A DNA stretch of 64,000 nucleotides from Talinum fruticosum. Taxonomy: Eukaryota; Streptophyta; Magnoliopsida; Caryophyllales; Talinaceae. Shown here in pieces: positions 1-9,530 of this stretch. The position numbers were made by a program, and so were the translations under genes. The notes beneath the pieces were generated by a model. It saw only the letters and a list, made by a program, of their open reading frames with translations, ran no database searches and was not told where the DNA came from. The stretch lies in NCBI GenBank assembly GCA_021018815.1, contig JAITYX010000136.1, forward strand, positions 577,501 through 641,500. Reading direction: 5' to 3'. Numbering within the stretch: the stretch's first letter is position 1; each line of letters opens with the position of its first letter.

Positions 1-480
1 TGTATTTGATTTGTAGTGCCATTCCATTAGCACTATGAAGGCGTTCTTTAGTTTTTTCATAATAAATTGATGGAATTAAACCTTCTTTAATACAATTTTG
101 ATCTGCTCCACTATCAAGTAAAGCAATAGTATTGAACTCATAATTATCATTGATTTTCAAAGTAATATGGATATACCATTTTTGATAATTTATATGATTA
201 ATTGTTGAAATAAATAATTGATTAGAAGTACCTGGGGTATCTTCTTTAGTAATAGGACTACTTGATTTATTTTCTATTATTGATAATCTAGTTTCTAACT
301 CTAAGTCTTTAGTCCGAAGTGAACATAGATTTTGATTAATCTCTTTAATCTGTTCTTTAAGATTATTTATTTCCATTTTTAAATCTTGAATATTAACAAC
401 CTTTAAAATATTTGGAGTGTCATATTTTTCAAATATTTTATTGATACTTAATCCTGGAGGAGGAGCTTTTAATAAATCTT
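1..480 (-). pseudogene. Coiled coil and retropepsin of endogenous pararetrovirus (partial)
   Basis: From about 480 to 240 the minus strand is open and encodes a Pro-rich start (KAPPPGLS), then a heptad-like helix rich in Leu, Ile, Glu and Asn. It continues in frame into an aspartic protease whose active site reads ALLDSGADQNCI (DSGAD codons at 101-115). Retropepsin matures the viral polyprotein. The ORF runs off the window at position 1, before reverse transcriptase. Upstream of about 530 the frame is interrupted, so it is not joined to the zinc-knuckle frame without a shift. Confidence 0.85.
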
Positions 481-780
481 CTTTAATTAGAATACCTTTG
501 AGTTTTTCTAAATATACCTTTTTAATTCGGGATCTTGAATTTGTTCAATTAAATCTATTAAAAATTCCTTTTCATTTTTAGTAACACTAATCATATTAAT
601 ATGATCATAAATTCTTGAGGACTTATCTCCGGACGAATAATCATTTGAATTACTTTCTAACTCATAAAGATTATTATCTTCTGAGTCGAAGAATTGTCTA
701 GAGTATTTTTAGTTCAAATAATGAAATAATTTTTTCTTTAATATCTTGATTACATTTTTTATTTAATTTTTCTTTTTCTT

Positions 781-822
781 GCAGTTCTTTGCATAATGAC
801 CTGGTTTTTTACATTTGAAACA
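781..822 (-). other. CCHC zinc knuckle of viral coat protein
   Basis: Minus-strand translation gives C-F-K-C-K-K-P-G-H-Y-A-K-N-C, a perfect CX2CX4HX4C knuckle followed by lysines. This is the RNA-binding motif at the end of pararetroviral and retroviral nucleocapsids. All four metal ligands are present. Confidence 0.93.
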
Positions 823-874
823 AGTAGTTTTTAAAATATTTTTCATAGGGGTAACTTTAAAAGTATTTATTTTG

Positions 875-1645
875 TTAGATTGCCCTTTTGATTGGTTCTT
901 CTTTTATAGAAGGATTTTTAATTTGAGCATGAATCCTAGTGACTTTTTGTAGAGCTTCATTGGCATAGTTATTTTGATAGTAAATCTTTTTAATATCATC
1001 TAACTCTACTTGAGAGTTATCTGGATTATTCCTTCCTATTTTGAAGGGAGATGTTGGAATATGACCTTGATCCGTAGGGATCAAAATCTCTTGCTTAGGA
1101 GGAGTTATTGCTACAACAATTTCTCCATTCTTTAATGTCCATTTCTTGCTAAGATCTATGTTAGTATTGATTTCTTTAATACCTAGTGGATCTGGTAATT
1201 TATGTTCTTGAGCAAAGATGGTCCACCATGTAAAGAATCGGATATTACATCCTAATCTTTCCATTAGTGAATACCATTCTTGCACTGATGAACGCTTGAG
1301 CTTGAAGATCAAAATGAGATAAAAACCATTGTTTTTTATCTCTATTTTCTATGGAATCAAAGTCTTCTCTTAAAAGTTTTTATTTATTGTAAAGGGTTCC
1401 GTAATAACATTAATAGAAGAGTAAGAAGGAGGTTGCATAACTGAATGAGTAGGGGAACCTATTGATGAACTACTTTCATCAACTGGCTCTGCTATTGGAG
1501 ATTTATAATAAATTTTTGAAGAAGAAGGAGTTGAATCATCAACTTGATTATCCCTAAGATAATCATAATTAGTAGCTCTTGAAGGCATAGAGAAAGAAGA
1601 TCCGGGAAGATCTCTTTTTCGAAGATCTTGAAAAGGATCTTTCAT
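875..1645 (-). pseudogene. Coat-protein region of endogenous pararetrovirus, broken into two ORFs
   Basis: Two minus-strand ORFs, 1645-1370 (91 aa, Ser/Pro-rich) and 1312-875 (145 aa), follow the movement protein and precede a zinc knuckle. The second contains an aromatic stretch (RFFTWWTIFAQEHKLPDPLG) like the region between movement protein and nucleocapsid in caulimovirid polyproteins. The ORFs are in different frames and are separated by a stop-rich gap of about 57 bp, which indicates decay. The assignment rests on position more than on recognised coat motifs. Confidence 0.6.
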
Positions 1646-2474
1646 TGATAGAGTTGAATCTTATTAATACTCTACCATCAGGTTCTTCTATGACCTGTTG
1701 AATATTCTTTTGAGCAATATTTCTAGGAGGCCTAACGTTTTGAATAATAAACTCTTGGGGAATGGTTATTTCATTCCACTTTAATAACTTAGGAGTAAAA
1801 CTTGAAGTATTATCCGATTCAATCTTTAATAATATTGTTTCATCCAAAGATGGCTTTAATAAGCATTTTGGATTTAAATGAGAAGATAATAACTTGAAAT
1901 AAACTCTATAAGTAATAGCAAAATTTCTTGATAATTCTCTAAATAAAACTTTTGAATTATTTTGCATATGAATATCTAATATTAAGGTGTCCATGATCCA
2001 GGGATCATTTAGATCTACTGAAAAGTTTGGACAACCATTGAAATATATTGGACCATTACAAGTATTAGTTTGAATCATAGCTAATAAAGAGTCTTGATAT
2101 CTAATTAATCTATTATCTCTAAGTGCCATAAAGATAGGACAATCTAATCCTAATCTTGTTAATGGCTTGAGTGCTATTTGAATCATACCAAAATGAATAT
2201 ATCTATATTTCTCTTTATATTTATTAATAGAAATATTGGATAATAACTTGATGGTTTGAAACTCTTCATCTAAGCTGAAGGTTTCCTCATGGTCTTTAAT
2301 GGAAAAGGCTGTATTGAAATCAAACTTGCCTATTTGATAGATAGTTTCTATCTTTTGTTTTGGAATAGACCAATTTGAGAAATCAACTTGGCAGCTAACT
2401 TCTCTGCTATTGACCACATTAGTACTCTTGCTAGTTCCTAAACCTAGATGATCTCGTAACCAAGAGGCCATCAC
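1569..2474 (-). pseudogene. Viral movement protein (30K superfamily), 301-codon ORF in endogenous pararetrovirus
   Basis: The 301-residue ORF matches the caulimovirid movement protein core: a segment with LKPLTRLGLDCPIFMALRD, then a DSLLAMIQ segment, then a LNDPWIMDTLILDI segment, in the order seen in that family. In the living virus this protein forms tubules or enlarges plasmodesmata so that virus moves between cells. The start ATG at 2474 begins MMASWLRDHLG and follows the leader with the primer site. The last 25 or so codons overlap an ORF in another frame (1370-1645). That ORF seems to carry the continuation, so a frameshift or a real gene boundary lies near 1640. It is listed as pseudogene because it belongs to a decayed integrated copy, although this ORF itself is open. 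Confidence 0.85.
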
Positions 2475-2640
2475 AGCTTAAGCTTGACTACTTTGTCGAT
2501 AATTACGCACACACACTACCGGGACCACCGGGACCACCCTCTACCGGGACCACCTCACACGGCTGACCAACGGATAACATGGGGCTGACCAACGGCTGAC
2601 CAACGCTAGGCCTTACGGTGCAACAACAAAATAGATAAAC

Positions 2641-2656
2641 TTGGCTCGATACCAAT
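2641..2656 (-). promoter_or_regulatory. tRNA-Met primer-binding site of endogenous pararetrovirus
   Basis: The minus strand reads TTGGTATCGAGCCAA. Apart from one missing base this is the TGGTATCAGAGC site complementary to the 3' end of initiator tRNA-Met, used by Caulimoviridae to prime minus-strand DNA. It lies about 170 bp upstream of the movement-protein ATG, as expected in a viral leader. Confidence 0.7.
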
Positions 2657-2979
2657 AGGGGACAGGACCGGACTAGAGCTTGGGGACGAAGCTCGGGTAC
2701 CGTTGCGGTTGAGTAGCAGGGGAGACAGGGACAAATTAATTTAACAAATTGAACTTTCGAAAACAAAAGATTGAAATCAAGAAACTGAAAACAATTGAAA
2801 TATAGAACAAGATAATGAATCAAAACTTACTTTGATTGATATTTGAAAATTGATACAAGATTTGGATAGTGCTCTCTCGAGAGAGGTTGGATACAAGGGG
2901 TAGAAGGCAAGTGTTTGCTTGTGAAAGAAAGCAAATGGTTTTGGTGATTTTGCGATGCCCTCCTAATGAAAAATGAATA

Positions 2980-2991
2980 CATATTTATAGT
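2980..2991 (-). promoter_or_regulatory. Candidate TATA box of pararetroviral promoter
   Basis: The minus strand reads ACTATAAATATG about 500 bp upstream of the movement protein and upstream of the primer site. This is where a 35S-type promoter of a plant pararetrovirus sits. Confidence 0.5.
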
Positions 2992-3428
2992 GGAACAAAA
3001 TGAGTAAACGTCGCACACTTGGACGGTTGAGAGTCTTGATTGAAATGGAATCTTGATCTTGATAAAATCTTCCGACAATGTTGAATTATTGGAACAGTCT
3101 TGATTAGACCAAAAGTATGAATAGTAGATGATAAATCATCTTATCTTGAACAGTTCTTGCCAGGTAGAAAGTTTGAACAGGAACAAAGATTCTTCCGACA
3201 AAAATCCATGAGTGAATAGTGGATGAATAGTAAAATCCATTCACATGGATTTTTACTATTTCTCTTTTGACAAATTTTTCTGCTCTTGATGTCCTTGCAT
3301 AATTGTTGCCTTTTGACCAAATGGCACTTATGTCAAAATCATGGCACAAGTATCCATTAAAACATTATCTTCTTGATACGAGTATTTACGAATAGTGACC
3401 TCGAACAGTAAGTGAATAGTACCATCCA

Positions 3429-3429
<1 letters not shown>

Positions 3430-3493
<64 letters not shown>
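3430..3493. repeat. (TA)n microsatellite
   Basis: About 32 uninterrupted TA units border the upstream end of the pararetrovirus remnant. Confidence 0.98.
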
Positions 3494-3496
<3 letters not shown>

Positions 3497-3689
3497 TTTT
3501 GAAGTTGAATTAGTTATTTACCTTTTCTTTTTATATTTATGTAGTTTTTATGGTTAGTTTTTAGATTTAAGTAACTATTTTAAAAAATTATTTTTCTACT
3601 ACCAAACAAAGGAAAATGTGGGTGGCAAATGGTTTTCGTTGAAAATTTATTTTCCCATAAAAAATAGTTTCCTAGGAAAATATTTTCCC

Positions 3690-3885
3690 GCACCAAACAC
3701 ATCCAAAGAAAAAAAAATACGCTTCCAAGATCCCAACAAAAAAAAAGTTGACAAGAATAACTTTGAGATTATATCTCATCAAATAGTTAGTTTATTTAGT
3801 AAGATATTCATACTTAGTGTATTATATTGTCTTCAAATATTATTAAATTGATTAAAAGTGAAATTTCCTAAATTTTATTAAAGAA
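3690..3885. repeat. Duplicated intergenic block, copy 1 (left part)
   Basis: The stretch from 'aagatcccaac' through 'gttgacaagaataactttgag' to 'gaaatttcctaaa' recurs at 16085-16140 plus 19961-20095. In that second copy a CACTA element splits the block. No ORF is supported. 3494-3690 holds nothing recognisable. Confidence 0.75.
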
Positions 3886-4294
3886 GTACAACAAAAAACT
3901 ACAATAGAAAAAATACACAATGAAAAAATAAAAGTACATCAAGAAAATGATTTAGGAAAAAGATTGTACAGAATTAAAATAGTATATTGTTATCAGCATG
4001 TAAGAAAAGATGCAATATATAAAAAGCAAGTGCACAGCAAATTGTAAAAATGTGTCTAAGGCCCACTTTGATTGTGAAAAATTGGAATGAAAATTGAATT
4101 CTTTAATTTTAATTTTCTTTTTCAATTGTTTCGTTGGAGTATTTTGAAGGTCAAATTTGTAATTTAGAGGTTTTAAGTTTCCCTAAAAACAAGAGAATTG
4201 GAATCTCCCCAAATAAAAGGGATCAATTTTGTATCCCCCTAGGAATAAGTTTATGATTATTAAAAAAATTAGCCTAAGATTGAAAATTTTGCTA

Positions 4295-4297
<3 letters not shown>

Positions 4298-4343
<46 letters not shown>

Positions 4344-4344
4344 T
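4298..4344. repeat. (TTA)n microsatellite
   Basis: Perfect trinucleotide tract. 3886-4297 is AT-rich with no recognisable gene. Confidence 0.95.
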
Positions 4345-4539
4345 TATTTTTTTTATAGAATTTTTTTGTCATATTGTTTGATGGATTATTATAATTTGAA
4401 AATATGTTTACTAAAAATTACAAATAAAATTTATTAATCATTGAAAAAATTATAAGATATTTAATTAAAAATTAAATAAATATAAGACTCAATTATCAGT
4501 AAATATGATAATGAGCTTCAACTTTTATTGAATCAAATG

Positions 4540-4612
<73 letters not shown>

Positions 4613-4623
4613 CAACAACAACA
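4540..4623. repeat. (AAT)n/(AAC)n microsatellite
   Basis: About 24 AAT units grade into four AAC units. The leucine-run ORF on the minus strand is only a translation of this repeat. Confidence 0.97.
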
Positions 4624-4821
4624 ATTTATAATGATATAAAGTAATTAAAAAAATCAAACAATTTTGATTATATTCAATGATTAACAAACAAACAACAAAA
4701 GTTGGAACTTGATTTAGTTGTTGTTTCTACCAAACGCTTGAAGAAAATATTCAAATTTCATACGTAATCCCTCAAATATCATTTCCGATTGCATTCCATT
4801 TCAGCTTTTCATACCAAATAA

Positions 4822-5503
4822 TAGGGATGTTAACAGTTCGGTTCGGTTCGGATCGTTTTTTAACCGGTCAACCGTATGTAACGGTTCATGAAAATGTGAA
4901 CCGAAACCGTAACCGGATAAACCGGTTAATCGGATTATTCGGTTCGCTTCATCGGTTAACTCGGAACCGACAATAAAAAATTTACAAATTTATTTTGGGG
5001 CTTTTACGGGGCCCAACAGCAACCAATGGTCCGCTGCAATACTGGGCCCAACAGTAGCCTGATGGTGGCCCAACTGCATGTTACTGCCAATGAATAAACT
5101 TTTGCACAACTCATTCCCTCCCCGGCACCCAACACAACATACAAAGAACAAGTAAATTGGGCTAGACAAAACATACAATTTCTGCACTACTTGCTGCCGC
5201 CAAGAAAGAAAAAAGAGTAAGCAAGAGTAGTGTTGCTTGGAGTGCCAGAACATACAAAATCTTAGAATTTTTTTTAAATAAGTAAATTATTTTATAATAA
5301 TTTTATATTATTTTTTAGAAAAATATTGATCCGGTTCGCTTAATCGTGGATTTCAAAATTTCAAACCAGAATTGAACGGATAAGCTATCGGTTCTCCGGT
5401 TCAATTAACCGGAAAATTTAACCAGCTCGGTTAACCGGACAAACACTTCGGTTCGACAGGTTTGCGATTCGGTTTCGTGGTTTTAATTTTTTGAACAACC
5501 CTA
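4822..5503. mobile_element. Non-autonomous hAT MITE with 8-bp target duplication
   Basis: The element is flanked by perfect direct repeats CCAAATAA (4814-4821 and 5504-5511). Its ends are TAGGGATGTT and, inverted, TAGGGTTGTT. Both arms are packed with CGGTT/AACCG motifs, likely transposase-binding repeats. The middle carries no transposase. An 8-bp duplication with a TAGGG end is typical of the hAT superfamily. Confidence 0.88.
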
Positions 5504-5640
5504 CCAAATAAGGCTGAAAGAGAAAAATGTGGGTCATAATCACATCAATGGGGCAAAAAAATTAAACATAATCGCCGCAGATTGAGTTTTGAATCCGGAA
5601 AGAAGGTCAAATATTTTATGTCAAGTGAGGAACCAATGAG

Positions 5641-6265
5641 TGGGGGTGAGCAGTTCCGCGTACCCTATTCCAAAACTAGGAACTTGAACTCGACCTTATT
5701 TGAGACCGGTTCCTGAATTTTAAGAATTTGTTTGACCAATTCCTCAATTTTAGGAACTTGAAACCGAACCTCGAGGTCCGATTTCGATTCCAGGGTACCC
5801 TATCTATACCACTACTTTTATGAAAAAAAACTTTAAGACCTTAAAAATTATATATTCTTGGATTAATTACATTTCAAGTATTAATAAATAGCAAATCAAT
5901 TTGCCACAAGAAGAGTTAGAGGAGAACTTAAACATCCAAGATAAAAGGAAACAAGAAGCAAAACATCGATTTCGCTTCTCTTTGTATTTAAAGAGTAAAT
6001 ATCATGAAGCACAAACTAATTAAACTTGAAATTACATGGGCTTCAAATTTACAAACTGAAAACTTAAAACTGAAAATGTTGGAAGCATTACCTTTTTAAC
6101 GGTTTCGGGGCTTGATTTTTGCGATCGGAACCGGGACCTATTTGACAGGTTCCTAAAGTTCAAAACCTTACTCGAAACTGTTTCACCAGTTTCAATTCCA
6201 AAACCTTACCCCGTTGATCAATTTTGGTCCGATTTTAGAGTACCCATCAGTCGTGTTCACCCATA
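5641..6265. mobile_element. Non-autonomous hAT MITE, second family
   Basis: Inverted ends are TGGGGGTGAGCA and TATGGGTGAACA. The flanks CCAATGAG and CTAATAAG match at six of eight positions, an aged 8-bp target duplication. The arms carry repeated GGAAC/GTTCC and 'aggaacttgaa' motifs. There is no coding capacity. Confidence 0.68.
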
Positions 6266-6344
6266 CTAATAAGTTATAATAATTTTATTGTTGCTAGCAC
6301 AAGTCATTTATATTTTTATAAATTCATGGGTCTCCTCTCATTTG

Positions 6345-6610
6345 AAAATTGTTAGGACCATTTATTTAATTGGGATGTAAGAGAAATCGATGGGTACGGG
6401 AGCGGTGGAAGAGTTATCCAACCTAATTTGTACCGTATACCTCTAGATTTTTAAGAAGCCAATTCAATTTAATTATTTAAATTTAAATTGTTTTGTTTCG
6501 ATAAAGAATATCACAATATTATTAATTATATTATAGACCTGAGACCTTAATTATAATAAAAAGAATTTGTATTCCTTCTTCAATGAGAGTGCCAAAGTTG
6601 CTAACGACTG
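6345..6610. repeat. Duplicated intergenic block, copy 1 (right part)
   Basis: The segment with 'atttaattggga', 'gggagcg.tggaagagtt.tccaacctaattt' and 'aagaagccaattcaattt' recurs at 20100-20410 and in shortened form at 34410-34530 and 35530-35720. 6611-7099 holds AT-rich DNA with several 'tatacaattatatactaat' variants (6720-6890) and no supported gene. Confidence 0.75.
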
Positions 6611-7099
6611 AAATATGTGCACCAAAAAAATGGTGAATCAGAATGAAGATTGAATTGCAACCCCCACACAGCAATTAGTATATGGTTATTTCGGAAGTAC
6701 AGACCGTCATGTACTTTCGGAGTTAATTAATGTATAATTAATTATATGCTGATTAGTGTACAATTACATACTAATCAATATATAATTATACACTAATTAG
6801 TCCCGAGAGTATATAATGGTCTATACGCACACTAATCAATATACAATTGTCTACTAATAAATATACAATTATATACTAATTAACCTTAAGAATACATGAT
6901 ATCTATAGTCATAGGAGTACATTAGAATTTTTGCCCACACACGACAATGATGTGATGTCGGGAGAACGCGATGAAGATTGCAACATCTCACTTAGTCTCT
7001 CCTTCACGAGCTCTTTTCTCCATCCCATCGCCAACACACATTTAATACAAGAATTCTTTGTTATTCTAATCTCCACACCTTTTAAACAAAAGCATAAAA

Positions 7100-7609
7100 T
7101 GTTAGGATCAAGAGTCACAACAACAAACAGTAAACTAAGGCAAAGAGAAAGAGAGAAAGCTGAGACACGAGTTTTTAACGTAAAAACACCCAAAGCTCGG
7201 GAAAAAACCATGAATAATCCACTAGATGATTTAGTTTACAAAGGAAGCTTTTTGTGTTTTGTGGGACACAACAATGAAGGTCTACAAACACCATTTTATA
7301 GCTAAACCTCACGTACATCATATTAAAATCGCATTAACCGAACATTAACCGACCAAAAACGGTCGAAACAAGTAAAGTCCAACAGGTCACACCTAGCACG
7401 GCTCGTGCCAGTGCAACACGGGTTGCTCGTGTTGCCAGCACAACTCTGTGTCCATGGATACGGGCAGGCTGTGCCAGCTCGCTGGAAGACCTGCGTTGTT
7501 TTCTTGCGGTGAGCACGGCGCGTGCTTCTTGGAAACGCCCGGTGCCGGTTGTAAACGCATGCGATTAATGATTTCCGAGCCTTGACTTGATTAGTCTTCA
7601 CTCCCAACA
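7100..7609 (-). repeat. 3' LTR of a truncated Ty1/copia element
   Basis: On the minus strand the LTR begins TGTTGGGAG just after the polypurine tract and ends GATCCTAACA at 7100. It contains a TATAAAATGG-like promoter motif near 7300 and a GC-rich stretch with inverted GCACGG/CCGTGC-type motifs. The same general layout recurs in the copia LTRs at 14212, 24315 and 33259. Confidence 0.8.
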
Positions 7610-7622
7610 ATCTCCCACTTGG
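7610..7622 (-). promoter_or_regulatory. Copia polypurine tract
   Basis: The minus strand reads CCAAGTGGGAGAT immediately before the LTR start TGTTGGG. This junction is highly characteristic of plant copia elements, and plus-strand DNA priming occurs here. Confidence 0.85.
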
Positions 7623-7736
7623 ACTAATCAACCACTTCCTCTTGTACACATCTAGTAGATCAAACACCCTCCTTAGCTTCGACAAGAAAGGTCAATTGAG
7701 GTTTTGTACAATCTCAATTTCCCGACATCCACTCCT

Positions 7737-8330
7737 TTAATTAGCATATCTGCAGATTTTTGCTACCCATGATCTTCTTAAGTTGCAAATCTCCACTCTC
7801 CACCAAGCTTCGAATGAAGTAGAACTTGCACCGTATGTGCTTGGTTCTTCAATGCAAGACCGGATTCTTGCTCGATTGGATTGCACTTTAACTGTCACCA
7901 TAAAGCACTCCGTCCTTTTGCCTTTGGCCCAAAACTTCCAAGAAGTCTTGCAACCACACCATCTCCTTTCCAGCTTCCGACATGGCCACATACTCGGACT
8001 CGTTGTGGACAACGCAATGCATTTTTGGAGCCTTGACATCCAACTCACGGTTGTGCCCTCCAAGTGTGAAAACATAGCCCGTAGTGCTTTTGCTTGTGTC
8101 AAAATCGCCACTCAAATCAACATCCACGAAGCCTTTTAGTTTAAGGTCACTTTCTTGGAACACTAACGATGTGTTAGATGTTCCCTTCAAGTATCTTAGA
8201 ATCCACTTCACGGCTTTCCAATGTGCTTCTCTGGGATTTGAGATGAACCTTGCCACCGCTCCCATTGCGAAAGCTATGTCCGATCTTGTGCTTGCTCCCC
8301 CGCCATTGAAGAGGATGAAGATGCAATGAA
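7737..8330 (-). pseudogene. Copia RNase H (C-terminal Pol) fragment
   Basis: The longest open piece (8265-7888) contains HWKAVKWILRYLKGTSN, then GFVDVDLSGDFDTSKSTTGYVFTLGG and SESEYVAMSEAGKE-like residues. These are the conserved blocks of copia RNase H (usual forms YCDADWAGD and EYVA..EA.KE). The first active-site block is degraded (DVDLSGD). The reading frame shifts before the expected C-terminus, and the element ends abruptly near 8330, so everything upstream (gag, protease, integrase, RT) is gone. The adjacent 3' LTR completes the element's 3' end. Confidence 0.88.
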
Positions 8331-8378
8331 GGCTCTAGCCGGAAGGTTCTCTGTCTTACCGGGGATCACGTGAAGATA

Positions 8379-8436
8379 CCATTTTGCTTGTTTTATTTGA
8401 GGAGACTTGTTTAGTTTTACTTCATTTTTTTAATGA
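8379..8436 (+). repeat. Duplicate of a stretch of the OSC upstream region
   Basis: The segment 'cattttgcttgttttatttgaggagacttg' and onward is nearly identical to 50918-50977, about 300 bp upstream of the OSC start codon. With the OSC exon copies at 13364-13762 it marks the left side of a decayed duplicate of the OSC 5' region. Confidence 0.75.
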
Positions 8437-8747
8437 AAAGTTTAGTTTTTTATGGAAGGATCTTTAGGTGGAAATAATATGAACTTTGAGGTTATTGGTT
8501 AAAAAAATGATTCTTGTTTAGATTAAATATATGTATATAGTTAACAATAAGGCCCTGTTTGGCAAACAAATGTTAGTTGTTAGCTATTAGTTGTTTGAAT
8601 AAGTTGTTTGTTATTCACTGTTTGAATTAGTTGTTTGCATTAGTCTGTTTGAATTAGCTGTTTTTTGAAAAGGTATTTGGTAAAATTAGTTGTTTGATGA
8701 AAAGATGTTTGGTGAAATTTCATTTATGCCCTTATGTCTAAGTTGTC

Positions 8748-8751
<4 letters not shown>

Positions 8752-8781
<30 letters not shown>
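8752..8781. repeat. (TA)n microsatellite
   Basis: About 15 TA units inside the Harbinger-like element. Confidence 0.95.
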
Positions 8782-8787
<6 letters not shown>

Positions 8788-8922
8788 TTTATGTTTTTCA
8801 AATATAATTATATTATGTTATATATACAAGTTTATTTTCTTATTATTTTTACAAAATTTATATCCATTTTCTACCTAATATAATATTTATTATATTCAAT
8901 TTAAATAAAAAATAATATCACG

Positions 8923-8942
8923 TAGTAGTAGTAGTAGTAGTA

Positions 8943-9027
<85 letters not shown>

Positions 9028-9033
9028 CAACAA
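8923..9033. repeat. (AGT)n-(AAT)n-(AAC)n compound microsatellite
   Basis: Seven or so AGT units run into about 28 AAT units and then AAC units. 9034-9522 is AT-rich with nothing recognisable. Confidence 0.96.
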
Positions 9034-9530
9034 TAACTAGTACTTTTAATCCGTGCTATGCACTGGCTGTACTTAAATCACATACTATGTAAAGAGCAAT
9101 TCTATAGTTAAATTATGTAGTTCATAGTATTTAAAGTCAATAGAGTTTAAGATGAGGTGAGTGAAATAAAGTTACAATTGTATATTTAAAATTGTATATA
9201 TTATGAAATGTGAATATAATAAATAAAAACATATTTTTCATCAACAATAGATTCTAACATTGAAAAGTGGTTGTTTGTTTTTTTTTTTTTTTATTGGATA
9301 TAAGATACAATCTACGCCATGGATATAAAAAAGAATGTTTCACCATAAATATGTCATTGTTGAATCTTGACAGCTAAAATGTATTGTAACCTTTCAATCT
9401 TGTAAATGTCACAGTTTTTAAACGATCTTTATAACATAAGGAAAAATTGATTTGATGCTCGTGTGGATATAGTTTCCTTACATAAAACTATATATGCATA
9501 AACATGTACAAATTAAGATTATTTGACAAT

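Larger units (their letters stand above)
1..3425 (-). mobile_element. Endogenous pararetrovirus remnant (Caulimoviridae-type), continues past left edge
   Basis: Reading the minus strand from about 3000 down to 1, the order is promoter/leader, tRNA-Met primer site, movement protein, serine-rich and coat-like region, CCHC zinc knuckle, coiled coil and retropepsin. This MP-CP-PR order is that of plant pararetroviruses; LTR retrotransposons do not normally carry a 30K movement protein. Reverse transcriptase and RNase H would lie left of position 1. No LTR is visible. The coding part is in several frames, so this copy looks inactive. A long TA microsatellite abuts the upstream end. Genus is not assigned; a petuvirus- or florendovirus-like lineage is possible. 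Confidence 0.82.

Noticed and set aside
4496..4687. ORF with a run of about 30 leucines
   Set aside because: It is the translation of an AAT/AAC microsatellite; the same holds for the isoleucine runs at 12955-13194.
6931..7305. 124-codon plus-strand ORF
   Set aside because: It is antisense to the copia LTR and its flank; no homology recognised.
9034..9100. 'aatccgtgctatgcactgg' motif, reminiscent of sequences near Helitron or other element starts
   Set aside because: No Helitron 3' hairpin-CTRR end or Rep/helicase sequence was found, so the motif alone is not enough.
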